Source: Tubiluchus corallicola (Eukaryota > Priapulida > Priapulimorpha > Priapulimorphida > Tubiluchidae). From it: a stretch of 64,000 nucleotides of DNA. Positions 54,435 through 64,000 of the stretch are shown in pieces. The notes below the pieces were generated by a model. That model was given only the letters and a program-made list of their open reading frames with translations, ran no database searches and was not told where the DNA came from. A program made the translations under genes and the position numbers. The stretch spans positions 372,001 to 436,000 of the forward strand of contig JAQGDQ010000054.1 of assembly GCA_030141605.1 (NCBI GenBank). Direction: 5' to 3'. The number at the start of each line of letters is the position of its first letter. Position 1 is the first letter of the stretch.

Positions 54435-56471
54435 ATGATGGCCAGTTCTGACAATAGTTCTGCTGTAGTTGAGAATGAAAAATCGAGCGTTTCTTCAAAA
54501 GGTGGTAGTGGTACTGATACCGGACAGAAGGTACAATCGAAAATTTCGATGCCTACAGGTTGTACTAGTAAAATATGGAACTACTTCGCCGTTGATCCCA
54601 ATGACACAAAAAAAGCAAAGTGTCAACTATGTAAGTCGGTAATAAAGAGAGACGGAGGCTCTACATCCGGTATGAAGCGACACCTTAAGGCAATGCACAA
54701 GTCTATATCATTGGAAAAGGATGGGGAGGATGGAGAAGGTATATCAAAACCAAAGAAGGCAAGAATCCAACTCCAACAGCGCATAGATAAGTTTACTGCT
54801 CCAGATAATAAAGCTGAAAATTGCATGCCTGTACTGATATGTAAATTAGCGGCCGTTGACCGAATATCTCTAAATACTATCGCAAAGAGTGAATTTATAA
54901 GAGATGGTTTCGAAAGGAGAGGTTTCAATCTACCTAAAAGCCACAACACTCTGCGAAAAATAATTGTTGGTCACAGTGAAGAGTTGAAAGACGAATTGCG
55001 GGAGAAATTCAAAGAAATAAGGCGAAGTGATGACGTGAGCTTTGGGATAACGTTGGACGAATGGACATCTAACCAAAATCGGCGTTATGTCAATGTTAAT
55101 TTACATACATATAATGAATACTGGAATCTTGGCCTGGCTCGAGCGAAGGGCAGTATCACTGCTGTTAAAACTGTCGAAATAGTAAAGATGAAGCTCAAAC
55201 GTTATGGTATTGAATTGGATGATGATGCATGCCATGTTATATGTGCGACTACGGACGGCGCATCTGTCATGCTCAGTTTCGGACGTAAGATCGCCAGTGA
55301 ACATATGGCGTGCTACGCCCATGGTATACATTTAGCGGTACAGGATGTTATATATAGTGGTATGGAAGAGGAAGATGAAGATGAAGAGGATGATGATGAT
55401 GATGATTTAGAAGATGGAGAAGAAGTTATCGATGATGAGGATGACGATGATGATGATAATGAAGTTAATGAGGATGAAGAAGCCTTGCCAGTGCGCCCAA
55501 TGAACCCTATTATCAAAGATACAGTGAAAAAAGTGCGTAAAATAGTGGTGAAAATTCGCAGAAGTCCGTTAAAAAATGACAAACTCCAAGATTATAATAT
55601 GGATGCTCATGGAAAAACTCTATCTCTGATACGAGACAATAAGACCCGGTGGAACTCATGTGTTGACATGGTGGAACGGTTCTTGAAAGTAAAGCCACAA
55701 GTTGAGAAAACTATGGTTGATTTCCCAAAGATGAAACAAAATTTCATCACTGATGAGGTTAATATGTTGGAAGATTTAGTAGCAGCACTGACCCCGGTGC
55801 GAATCGCTGTAAAAAAGCTACAGGACAGGAGTATGACTTTATTGGCCGCTGATACCGTCTTCTGCTTCATGTTGAAAACTCTAGGAGAAAAAGATACAGT
55901 TCTCTGCAAGAACATGAAAATGGCTATAGAGAAAAGGTTCTTCGAGAGACGTCCTGCCAAGCTACTAGATATGTACAAGTACTTGCATAACCCGGATTCT
56001 CCAAAATCTGCTCCGATATTCCCTCAAATGAAAATGGCAAACAAGAAGGATATTAAACAGTCTATCATTGCACTTTACGACAAACTTCACCCTGCGCCTG
56101 TCATTGAGGAAGCTCGGATCATTCCAGATCCAGATGATAATGATGAAGCAGTTGTAGTCAACAATCCACCACCACCCGTTTCAATGGCCGAAGCTTTAAA
56201 TAAGGAAATAGAATCAATGATGTCTTCAGGAGCGGTTGCAGCAGTAGAGAAAAAAGGGGACTTCAACTTAGATTTCAAGGTTTGGGAGACAACATCTGTC
56301 AGGCCAAAACGACTGGAAATAATATACCGCAATCTAGCAGCTATACAGTGCACTAGCTGCGAAGCGGAACGTGCGTTTTCCGCGTGCGCTTTATTCAACA
56401 CGAAACTTCGTGCACGCATGGGAGATGGGCTTCTGGACGCACTCACTTTTCTGAAAGCATATTATACTTAA
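54435..56471 (+). CDS. hAT transposase with BED zinc finger
   Basis: 678 residues from the first ATG (54435; a second ATG follows immediately, with better context). The frame is open further upstream to a GTG at 54351, but no ATG lies there. BED finger: W48, C63-x2-C66-x16-H83-x4-H88. RNase-H-like catalytic core: D208 in TLDEWTS, D274 in TTDGAS, then CYAHGIHLAVQD, and after the insertion domain E645 in CEAERAFS, within a hATC dimerisation region ending ALTFLKAYY near the C terminus. These Asp/Asp/Glu are the expected catalytic set by analogy with Hermes. Residues 311-349 form an almost continuous Asp/Glu tract just after the second Asp, where hAT proteins carry an insertion domain. By analogy it would excise and reintegrate the element in the nucleus; a domesticated ZBED gene is excluded by the flanking inverted repeats and target duplication. 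Confidence 0.95.
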   Translation: MMASSDNSSAVVENEKSSVSSKGGSGTDTGQKVQSKISMPTGCTSKIWNYFAVDPNDTKKAKCQLCKSVIKRDGGSTSGMKRHLKAMHKSISLEKDGEDGEGISKPKKARIQLQQRIDKFTAPDNKAENCMPVLICKLAAVDRISLNTIAKSEFIRDGFERRGFNLPKSHNTLRKIIVGHSEELKDELREKFKEIRRSDDVSFGITLDEWTSNQNRRYVNVNLHTYNEYWNLGLARAKGSITAVKTVEIVKMKLKRYGIELDDDACHVICATTDGASVMLSFGRKIASEHMACYAHGIHLAVQDVIYSGMEEEDEDEEDDDDDDLEDGEEVIDDEDDDDDDNEVNEDEEALPVRPMNPIIKDTVKKVRKIVVKIRRSPLKNDKLQDYNMDAHGKTLSLIRDNKTRWNSCVDMVERFLKVKPQVEKTMVDFPKMKQNFITDEVNMLEDLVAALTPVRIAVKKLQDRSMTLLAADTVFCFMLKTLGEKDTVLCKNMKMAIEKRFFERRPAKLLDMYKYLHNPDSPKSAPIFPQMKMANKKDIKQSIIALYDKLHPAPVIEEARIIPDPDDNDEAVVVNNPPPPVSMAEALNKEIESMMSSGAVAAVEKKGDFNLDFKVWETTSVRPKRLEIIYRNLAAIQCTSCEAERAFSACALFNTKLRARMGDGLLDALTFLKAYYT

Positions 56472-57050
56472 ATATGTTGGCTTTATGCAATACTTTCTTG
56501 GAGTTGGAGTACGGAGTACGGACAAGGGGTACTGTACTGCTACTGACTGACTGGATTTGAAATTTGAGCTTACATCTAAAAGATAACTTTTGGTTGTTTG
56601 AGTAGTTTGTCTTGTCAAAGTTTGTCTCTCCTTTTTCTGTGCTCTTCTTGCTGACTGATGGATGATTATTATTATGCTAATCTCAATTTAAAATCACAAT
56701 GGCATGTCTGTATTTTCTCATGCCATCGTGCTATAGTATCGCATCGCATCGCAATCGCACATCATATCGATATCAATGTAATTAATTATGTTCTATTCTA
56801 GTTTAGAAAGAATATTACATGCGTTTGTATTAGTAATTAATTATGTATATACTCGGGTCCACGCCAGAATTATATTGTAAGTGATTAGCTTCTAAACACT
56901 AAACTCGTTATGTCAGTACATACTCTACATATTTAGAACTCAGTCAACTACTATAAACATGGCGTGGCCCCGAGTATAGTGTTTTTGTTTATTTTTTGTT
57001 GGTATTTATGGTCTGTCAAAGTTCATCATTAGCTCAAACATCACTGTTTT

Positions 57051-57143
57051 CCCTCAATCCCGTCCAGTCCCGTTTCCCGTCCCGTTTCCCGGGATTGCGC
57101 CAATCCCGTTCCCGTTTCCCGGTCAAGCGATCCCGGGTCGGGA
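57051..57143. repeat. Right subterminal CCCG array of hAT element
   Basis: At least five AATCCCG/GTCCCG/CGTTTCCCG motifs, inverted relative to some on the left side, ending next to the right terminal repeat. Confidence 0.65.
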
Positions 57144-57156
57144 AATGCCAACCCTA

Positions 57157-57164
57157 AATTCAGT
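57157..57164. repeat. Right target-site duplication of hAT element
   Basis: AATTCAGT, an exact copy of 54013-54020. Confidence 0.92.
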
Positions 57165-57658
57165 AAATACAATAAAAATGGACGGAATTGTAATATCACA
57201 CTTTTACGAGACTAAACTGAGTATACAAAATTATGTATTTCAATTTAGAACACCGATAAGAAAATCGGAGGGAAAAGAATGCGTTCAACTGTGGACCTAG
57301 TGAATTGCCTATTTACACTCAAGCTTGGTTTAGCAGATGTGATTCGTTAAATTGCTATTTCCGCAAATTTTGCTTGTGAGACATAGCAGTGCATGAGATG
57401 CACAACTCAAGAATACGAAAATTTTTGGCATTCAATTAAATATGCTAGTTAGCTTTTACTCTGCTGTAATTGAAATTTTTAAGTTTGCCACCTGCTTGCC
57501 ATGGTTTGCATTAGCTTGTCTTTTCTCTTTAACTTGTTAAACCACCAAAGGTCATTGACTGCTCCAGCAAAATTTGCCACCAATCTGAAACTATTGAAAT
57601 TTGGCTGTTCACCAAACCTGAGACACCATAATTATGTCTTAGGCTCTGTTAGTACCAC
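57165..57658. other. Gap between hAT element and CLUAP1 3' end
   Basis: No gene or mobile-element signature recognised; AT-rich. Confidence 0.4.
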
Positions 57659-57664
57659 TTTATT
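57659..57664 (-). promoter_or_regulatory. Candidate poly(A) signal of CLUAP1
   Basis: TTTATT on the plus strand (AATAAA on the minus strand) about 510 bp past the CLUAP1 stop codon. Confidence 0.4.
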
Positions 57665-58169
57665 AAAGTGACAAATTCAATGCTTGACAGTCCCTATGTC
57701 TTTACAGCCTGTATTATCCAAGTCAAAATCCAACAACATGCTGTTAAAAATCAAGAAGTAACTAAAAACCTTTGAGAAATTTGCCTTTCTACCTTGAAAG
57801 ACCTGTCTACTTGGACAAAAGTTGGAGAAGCTCGATCAGTTTAGTTGGAGAAGGTCACACTACAAAACTGTTACTCATCATTATCACATTGCCAGCTGTA
57901 AGCAAACATTACTATTAAGATTACTTTATGTAACAGGCAATTCACAGCTGTCACATTAATAACAGCAGCATTGTGAATTCAGTAGCAAATAAAGTAGTAA
58001 TACAAGAGAGCATGCAACAACCAAAAAAAAACAAAATTATATCTTGCAGTCTACGTATTTACAGGTGGGCGGCACGAGACGAACAAACTTGTGACTAATT
58101 TTGCCAACTTAATTTGGAAAATACATTTAAATGACTAGAACTAAATAGAGATAAACAGATGTGGAATCT

Positions 58170-61100
58170 TTAGAAATCACTATCACCAAGTTCTTCTGCT
58201 TGCGCTTGCTTCGAGGAACCAGCACCAGCAAACTCGTCTCCTATTTCTACTTCTTCATCGCTGTCTTCATCTATATCCAAGTCAGAACCAGATTCCAGGG
58301 ACTGAAAATAAAATATTCCACTTATAATATGATTGTGCACTGATTGGTCATAACTATAATATATTTAGTAGCTTAACAGGGATTTATGGAACTGATATAA
58401 ACAAATCTTACTTGTTCTCATTATTATTTTTTAAAATGTGTTTTGAAAGAACCATTCCTAAATGAAAAGTGTAACAAAAAAGGCATGTAAATAAAATAAA
58501 TGAACTAGTGAGATTCTGCCTGAATGACGCGATAATAATGAATCGAGTAAATGGCTAGATTCTGGTCCTGCCACAGTCATCTATATTAAGTAAGCCTGCT
58601 GTAAAAGTGCTGAGTTGTGGCTTTTGAGGTGCACTAAAAACATACACGCATCGTCTGACTATGCATTACAGAAACTGACTCGCAATTTGTCACAGTATTT
58701 ATGTGAAGACTTACTATGAAACTGAACATAAACACGTTGTAAAATGTTTTTCTGTAAGTTTTGTGCTGAGACAGACTACATTTGTTTTTCTGGAGGAAAA
58801 CATAGTATTTCCTAAACTTGCAATTGACCTCGAAATTACTTAGTAGGATATAATTCCCGAAAAAACTGACTGCCAAATGTAAAAATAGCCCAAACGGCCA
58901 GAAAATGCCCCTAATGTTGGTCTTACGGTTTTTAAGCTTTTTCAGTCAGACACAAATTGATCTCAAACTAATCTATTGCCATTCAAATAATTTCAGCTAT
59001 ACATTTACATACATAAATAACTAGTTTTGCGAATCATTATCAAATAACGACCTCGCACTGTTTCTGGCAACATCAGCATTACTTTTGTCATGGTCTTGCC
59101 ATTACATTCACATGTCAGATTCTTAGAAAAAAGTAGTATAAAAAGTTCATTTCTCTATTCAAACTAACCTCGTCATCTTCATCGTCTCCACCTTGCATGC
59201 TACCAAACATCTGAACATTTTCACCTGCAACAATCCATCGCTTGAAATTCGCCCCGCTTTTAACAAATACTATTACAGCTGAGTGCATTCCATGACAGGG
59301 AATTCAGTCGAATGCCAAATAAACATTTTTTAAAGATTTCAAATGAAACTCCATGCCTTCAATGCCAACAAGAAATTATCTTACAACAGTTACAAAAATT
59401 GGACTTAACAGTTGTGCAGCAGAAAATTGCACAGTTTGCCAAGTGGCAAGAAAACTTACAGTAGCTTGATCACTTGTATTACATATAGTAGTTTAACACT
59501 CGGATGTACTATGCTATGTTGCAACTTAATCTAGTACGCTTAAACAAACTTGTTATGAAAGATTTTTAATGAATTTTTGAACTAATGATTTTAAGAAATT
59601 ATGAAAGATAAAGATGTGACAAATAAGTACATCAAATAAACCAAGCAAAAACATCTTTCTTTTTCGCTTTACTTATTTTCTATATCACATGGATATACCT
59701 GCTCCCTTGTGGCCACCACTGCGACCTGCTGACCTACGCATGTTTCTCAATGGTCTTCTCTGTCGTTCCGTTGTTTCACCTATTGGCAAAATTTGTAAAG
59801 ACTTACAATAATTAGGACAATGAAGAAAAGCCATGAAGCAGCAACGATTTTGTTTTTGCAGTGCATTTTAGGCAAAATGTGTTAATCACAAGGTACTAAA
59901 ATCAAAATGAGAAACACAAGCTAGCCACATTTAACGGTAACAACAAAAATTAATGCAGTGAACATGAAAACCTGATATTACTACATTATCAATAAGTGGA
60001 GACTGAAGAATGTGGTAATTAAACAATGGATGCACCTGTTGGGTAGTCTATCAACCATCTCACTTTTTCTATTAATGCAAAATGCAATAATGGATTACAT
60101 ATATCTAGAACACAAAAAATGTGCAACACTCAAAATGAAAATGCTGCTGCGTGGAAGAAAACTGGTAAGACAATAAATAGTCCATGAAATTACTTATTTT
60201 AGCACTAATTTTACTTTCGCTTATTTTACACACATAATTTTTGTATGAAAATATTGTCATGTGAAATAAAGTGTACCTCATCTATGCACCACTTTCCATG
60301 TTAGGCTACTAGCAAATTACTTGATCTCATTACTCATGCAAAATTACAGACCAGAGGTACAGCTCAGCGAATGATGTGTCTGCTTTCCACCCGAGAGGTC
60401 ATGAGTTCGATACAACAGCTGGGTCACACCAAAAACTTTAAAAATGCTTCCTGCTGTCGCTCTGCTTGGTTCAAGGCATTTAGGATAAAAGTGTTGTAAT
60501 GATAATTTCTGTTATATAGTTGGAGAATTGTTAGTTGCAGTCACCAAAAAGCTCTTTGAGCTTATGTTAATTGTTAACACATAAATTTGGCTTTAAGTTG
60601 TTATTATTAATAAGCTTTTATTAATTTAGTGACCTCAGTAACTTGACACTCCATATTATAAAGGGGAGGGGCATTATAACGAGGTTTGACTGAACAATGT
60701 CACTTTGCTGATCATACATCTCATTAAGCATGCATCCCATTTATACTTTTTATGGCTCATGTTTACCTTATGCTAAGGCGGACTTCAGTACACTTCACAA
60801 TACACTGGGATAGCGAAACAGGGATGTTTTACCATCTGCCGTAGGCATTTAAGGGATCATCAAGAAATTTTTTCAGTTACGTATGTACAAACAAGTGAAC
60901 ATAATATAATTTTGTATGGCAAGTTTTTTGAGAAACTTTAAAATTTCGTTTTCTTCCCATTTGAGGTTTATAAATGACAGCTGGCCTCTTTTTGTATGTG
61001 CAAAAAAATAATTCAGCCAAAATTATTTCAAGAAGGTAATTTATTAACAGTGTGAATGCCACTCACCAAGTATATCGTCTTCGAGTTCACCAGTATTAGC

Positions 61101-62232
61101 CAAGTCTATCTCAGTAGCTCCTTCACCAGCAGCCAAAACAAGCTTGTTTTCTTCATCGTGCATTCTACGAGCCATTTCCTTGAGTTTAGATTCGGCTTCC
61201 TTCAAATAATGTGTAATGTGTAATATCACAATTTGTTGTTTTCTGATGTGTTTTGATTAGTCTTTTTTTAGCAAACAGTCCTTTGTAAGTAAACGATTTT
61301 GAGTATTTTTAAATGAAATGAAATTTACTTGTCAATGTCATTGTCGCCTGCAAGACATACAGTCATCAGGCTAATTAAAACAAAAATAAGACTGCCCAGC
61401 TAAAAAGTTAAAAGTAGGTCGCGATTGCCATTGAGATGCCTGACCAAAAATGTGATAGAGTACAACCTATAAGAATGATAGTTGTATTTTTTTCAGGCAG
61501 CATTGATGTTAAAATTTCCTAACTAATAGTGGCCTATCCTGCAACTTATCACAGAATTTAATCATTCAGAAATATCAGCTAAATGGGAATTTTTAAAAAC
61601 CATAGCCAAGCAGTTTAACAGTCAAGTTAGGAGGATTTTACAAAATGCTCTCTCGTTAAAAATAATATTTAATTTTACAAAAAACCTGTACACAAACTAA
61701 GACGTGAATGTAAAAAAACTCTGTTCATAAATACTACAAAATTTGTGTGACTTTATTTATAAATAAATTGATTTGAATGAGTGTACCTGAAATCGCTCTT
61801 GATCCAATCGTTCATACTCCTCCAACTGACCCTCTAGATACATCAAATTGCGATATTTATCAACATACAATTTATAAACCTCCTCCAATTCACTTTCCAG
61901 TCGCTCATATTCATCCATAAAGGCAGGCCTTTTACACAAAACAAAATGTAATTGGTAAGTCACTAATTTGCAGTTGTTGATTACCACTTTTCACTATCTT
62001 ATGTCAGTAAAAAAAATAATATATGTTGTTCTGACAACAGCTGTTTTTGTTACTAAAACAGCAAAGCAGATTAGTGGCACTATAAATATATTGCTTACCG
62101 AACAGTTTGAAGTGTAGCAAGCCGTTTTTGATTTCGCTCTAGTTCAGATTTCTTTTTGTCGATTTTGGTATCAAGGTTTGCTTCGTTAGTAGCAATGTTA
62201 TTCAAGAGATCCATGGTCTTTTCTAGGTCAAC
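58170..62232 (-). CDS. CLUAP1: Clusterin-associated protein 1 / IFT38, C-terminal half
   Basis: Six exons 5' to 3': 62099-62232, 61787-61928, 61067-61199, 59699-59779, 59169-59224, 58170-58301 (stop TAA at 58170-58172). They join in phase to 225 residues. Exon order matches the CLUAP1 coiled coil: [80 protein letters not shown], then [20 protein letters not shown], a basic stretch [22 protein letters not shown] and an acidic tail ending GDSDF. CLUAP1 is an IFT-B subunit needed for ciliary assembly. The vertebrate protein is about 413 residues, so the N-terminal calponin-homology-like half is missing here and must lie beyond 64 kb; exon 62099 begins at phase 0 after an AG acceptor. Confidence 0.92.
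60351..60530 (+). mobile_element. tRNA-derived SINE in CLUAP1 intron
   Basis: The head has an A-box-like GTACAGCTCAGCGAATG followed by GAGAGGTCATGAGTTCGATAC, a B-box (GAGTTCGATAC), spaced as in a tRNA. It continues into a body (CTTCCTGCTGTCGCTCTGC, TTGGTTCAAGGCATTTAGG) of the kind found in composite metazoan SINEs. No obvious target duplication was read. Confidence 0.55.
60650..60692 (-). mobile_element. Tigger-type terminal repeat fragment
   Basis: On the minus strand from 60692 the sequence reads CAGTCAAACCTCGTTATAA, followed by TGCCCCTCCCC. CAGTCAAACCTCG...ATAA is the typical Tigger/pogo terminus. No partner end or TA duplication is visible, so it is a solo end or part of a truncated MITE. 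Confidence 0.5.
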
Positions 62233-62379
62233 CTAAAATGCAAACAAAATTAGCATTTATTAATAACACAGAAATGAAGTGTACTAGCCAAACAATAATA
62301 GCAACTGAGTAGTGTTAAAAGCAAGGATTACAAAACACATAAATGATACATACTTTAATTTATAAAATCTTCCAAATAT

Positions 62380-62520
62380 TTTGTGTTGTGTGGCATTGTG
62401 TGGTGGTGTAGATTAGTGTAGGTGTGATGCTGGTCAAGTGGTGTGACATTGGCAATGTAGTGTTGTACTGGTCATGTGGCGCAGGTGATGTGGTCAGGGT
62501 CAACATTGTGGGTTTGTGCT
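62380..62520. repeat. Degenerate GT-rich minisatellite
   Basis: About 140 bp of irregular GTGGTGTG/GTGTAG/TGTGGC units in the CLUAP1 intron 5' of the first visible exon. Unit length is not constant. Confidence 0.6.
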
Positions 62521-62585
62521 GGATCCGGATTACAAATTAGTGTAAACAAAGTTCATTTTCAGGGTCACTGAGTAATTTTGAAGTA

Positions 62586-64000
62586 CAGTAGTCGCCGCTT
62601 AATAGACTCAAAAACGCCTGGAACTGGCCACTTCTATTCAAATATACATAAAAAATATCGCCAATTGACTCAAATAACTTTGCTTAATTGATTCAATATT
62701 TTTCCTTCGCCTACTTAAAATAAGACACTTGTACGTGCCCAAACAGCCTTTCCTACTTTTATGTCATCATTACTTCCCTTTTGTGCATTATATATGTAGA
62801 AACAATCATGTTAAGTACCATTTTGTTTGTAAACAGGTACGTTTATCATGCGCTAATCTGCTAGTGTAGGGGTTTTGCTTTGAATCTGTTACCCGCTCAC
62901 CCACTGTTACCCAAAGAATTTCTGGAAGCTAAAAATTTAATCACTTGCCTAGCAGTTTCCTTCTGATGCTCTAGTTGCAAATCACGCTTTCAGGCTTAAT
63001 GAGTTAATAGTCAAAGATACAGGTACAGTAATCAGCCAGTATTCCTTGTGACTTACAAGAGTAAACATCATAACATCATACAGCAAATAAGGGCATAGAG
63101 TTAAGAAGTTTGAAAAATTGATAAGCGTAAAGATTTAACAGTTAAGGAAAGCCTGCAAACACCACATCACTTATTCAACCCTGTGATCAAGGCATTATTT
63201 GAACACTGAAGGCATACTATAGAAGAGAAATGCGAGCGAGAGTGTTAGAAGCAATGGATTCAGACGATGTCACTGATCAATTAAGCACAAACGACTTAGC
63301 CAAAAAACTAGCTTCCTGAACGCTTTACATTTACTGGCTATGTAATGGAGTAATATTAAGTGAGCGAACTGTTTTAGTAATGCCCAATTCATTTGTGATT
63401 CAATTCCCACTACGTTGCAAGAGATTAGCCGGTTAACATCTGTTCCACCTGGTATGAGCAGCAGCGAGTTTGAGACTTGGTGGAAATTGATTTGGCCATT
63501 CAGGCCACGTCGCAAATAACCGATGACGAAATCATCACCATTGCAAAGACGAGACAAGAAGAACCTAAAGAGGCCACTTGCGAGGAAACAAGGGCACCAC
63601 CAACTGCAGCTCAAGCATGCCAAGTGCTAAATGTTTTACGAGAATACGTGCATCACACAGCAACAGATTTTCAATATTTTTATAACTTTGTGAGGGAACT
63701 TCTTCGCAAGAAAATGAAGCAGCTAACTTTGAAGGAATTTTCGTAATTTTTGCAAATAAACAGACTTGTGTGATTTAGAAAAGTACAATTTTTAATTTAT
63801 TGTCAATTCGCTTATATACATTAATATTTTAAAATATTTTTTTCTAATTTTTAACTGCAATAAGGAATTTAGACATTACTTCGTTTCTAAAATTGATTAA
63901 AAGTCTTTGCAGTGCATAGTAAGCTGATGACTCATACTTCTATAGCAGTAATATAACACCCATCGTTAATAGGATTTAATCGGTTAATTAGGTCAAAACA
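62586..64000 (+). mobile_element. pogo/Tigger element B, internally deleted, right end outside window
   Basis: A Tigger-like terminus, CAGTAGTCGCCGCTTAATAG, preceded by TA, lies at 62586, and further subterminal motifs (CAATTGACTCAAATAAC) follow. The C-terminal part of a transposase is at 63170-63746. Only about 580 bp separate the left end from the third catalytic Asp region, so most of the coding sequence is deleted. The last bases of the window (GATTTAATCGGTTAATTAGG) resemble the subterminal sequence in inverse orientation, suggesting the right end is just beyond 64 kb. It sits in an intron of CLUAP1. Confidence 0.6.
63170..63746 (+). pseudogene. Tigger transposase C-terminal remnant
   Basis: Reads PCDQGII, stop, TLKAYYRREMRARVLEAMDS, DDVTDQLSTNDLAKKLAS, stop, and after a frame change VEIDLAIQATSQITDDEIIT followed by EETRAPPTAAQACQVLNVLR to a stop at about 63746. 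The (Q)PCDQGII motif contains the last catalytic Asp of DDD-type Tigger enzymes. Stops at two positions show it is dead. Confidence 0.7.

Larger units (their letters stand above)
54021..57156 (+). mobile_element. Complete hAT transposon, 3,136 bp
   Basis: Termini are CAGGGTTGGCA (left) and TGCCAACCCTA (right), an 11-bp inverted repeat with only the outermost base differing, and the insertion is flanked by a perfect 8-bp duplication AATTCAGT. Both are diagnostic of the hAT superfamily. Inside is one long transposase frame on the plus strand with no stop, plus AATCCCG-rich subterminal arrays at both ends. Intact ends, intact duplication and an uninterrupted frame indicate a recent insertion that may still be competent to move. 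It lies between the 3' ends of RPS15A and CLUAP1 and interrupts neither. Confidence 0.95.

Noticed and set aside
55313-55582. Serine-rich minus-strand frame
   Set aside because: Antisense of the Asp/Glu codon tract in the hAT transposase.
56087-56446. 119-codon minus-strand frame
   Set aside because: Antisense shadow of the hAT transposase C-terminal region.

Overview
This window is intron-rich, AT-rich nuclear DNA from an animal. It holds interrupted genes with GT/AG splice sites, a ribosomal protein almost identical to its vertebrate orthologue, ciliary (CLUAP1/IFT38) and ER-anchored (SNX14) metazoan genes, a receptor-guanylate-cyclase-type ectodomain exon, and many eukaryotic DNA transposons and LINE remnants. 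Compact spacing, the transposon mix and divergent SNX14 linkers suggest a marine invertebrate, but the phylum cannot be fixed from the sequence. There is no bacterial operon, CRISPR array, or rRNA or intact tRNA gene.

Layout. 1-11.4 kb: no gene recognised. 11.38-11.79 kb (-): first coding exon of an ANF-receptor (natriuretic-peptide receptor/guanylate-cyclase-like) protein; its other exons were not found. 11.8-18.6 kb: no gene, some repeats. 19.28-47.36 kb (-): a complete SNX14 gene that I could assemble into 25 coding exons (2,778 nt, 925 codons plus stop, all phases consistent) encoding two membrane segments, a Cys/His cluster, PXA, RGS, PX and PXC domains. 47.4-49.5 kb: head-to-head intergenic region containing two LINE fragments. 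49.5-51.9 kb (+): RPS15A (uS8), four coding exons, 130 aa. 52.1-53.4 kb: pogo/Tigger remnant and a tandem duplication. 54.02-57.16 kb: a complete, apparently young hAT transposon with terminal inverted repeats, perfect 8-bp target duplication and an uninterrupted transposase. 58.17-62.23 kb (-): the C-terminal half of CLUAP1/IFT38, whose 5' exons must lie beyond the right edge. 62.6-64.0 kb: a second Tigger remnant running off the window.

The host genes look like unrelated housekeeping genes (ER-lipid tethering, translation, intraflagellar transport) rather than a functional cluster. The distinctive feature is mobile DNA. At least seven separate DNA-transposon insertions (hAT, piggyBac-like, mariner-like, foldback) can be delimited by inverted ends within the introns of SNX14, several with recognisable target duplications. 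I did not find convincing evidence of a new biological system. The most interesting items are the intact hAT element with an acidic insertion in its transposase, the repeat-filled SNX14 intron with a GC donor, a 26-nt SNX14 microexon, and a conserved Cys/His cluster before the PXA domain.
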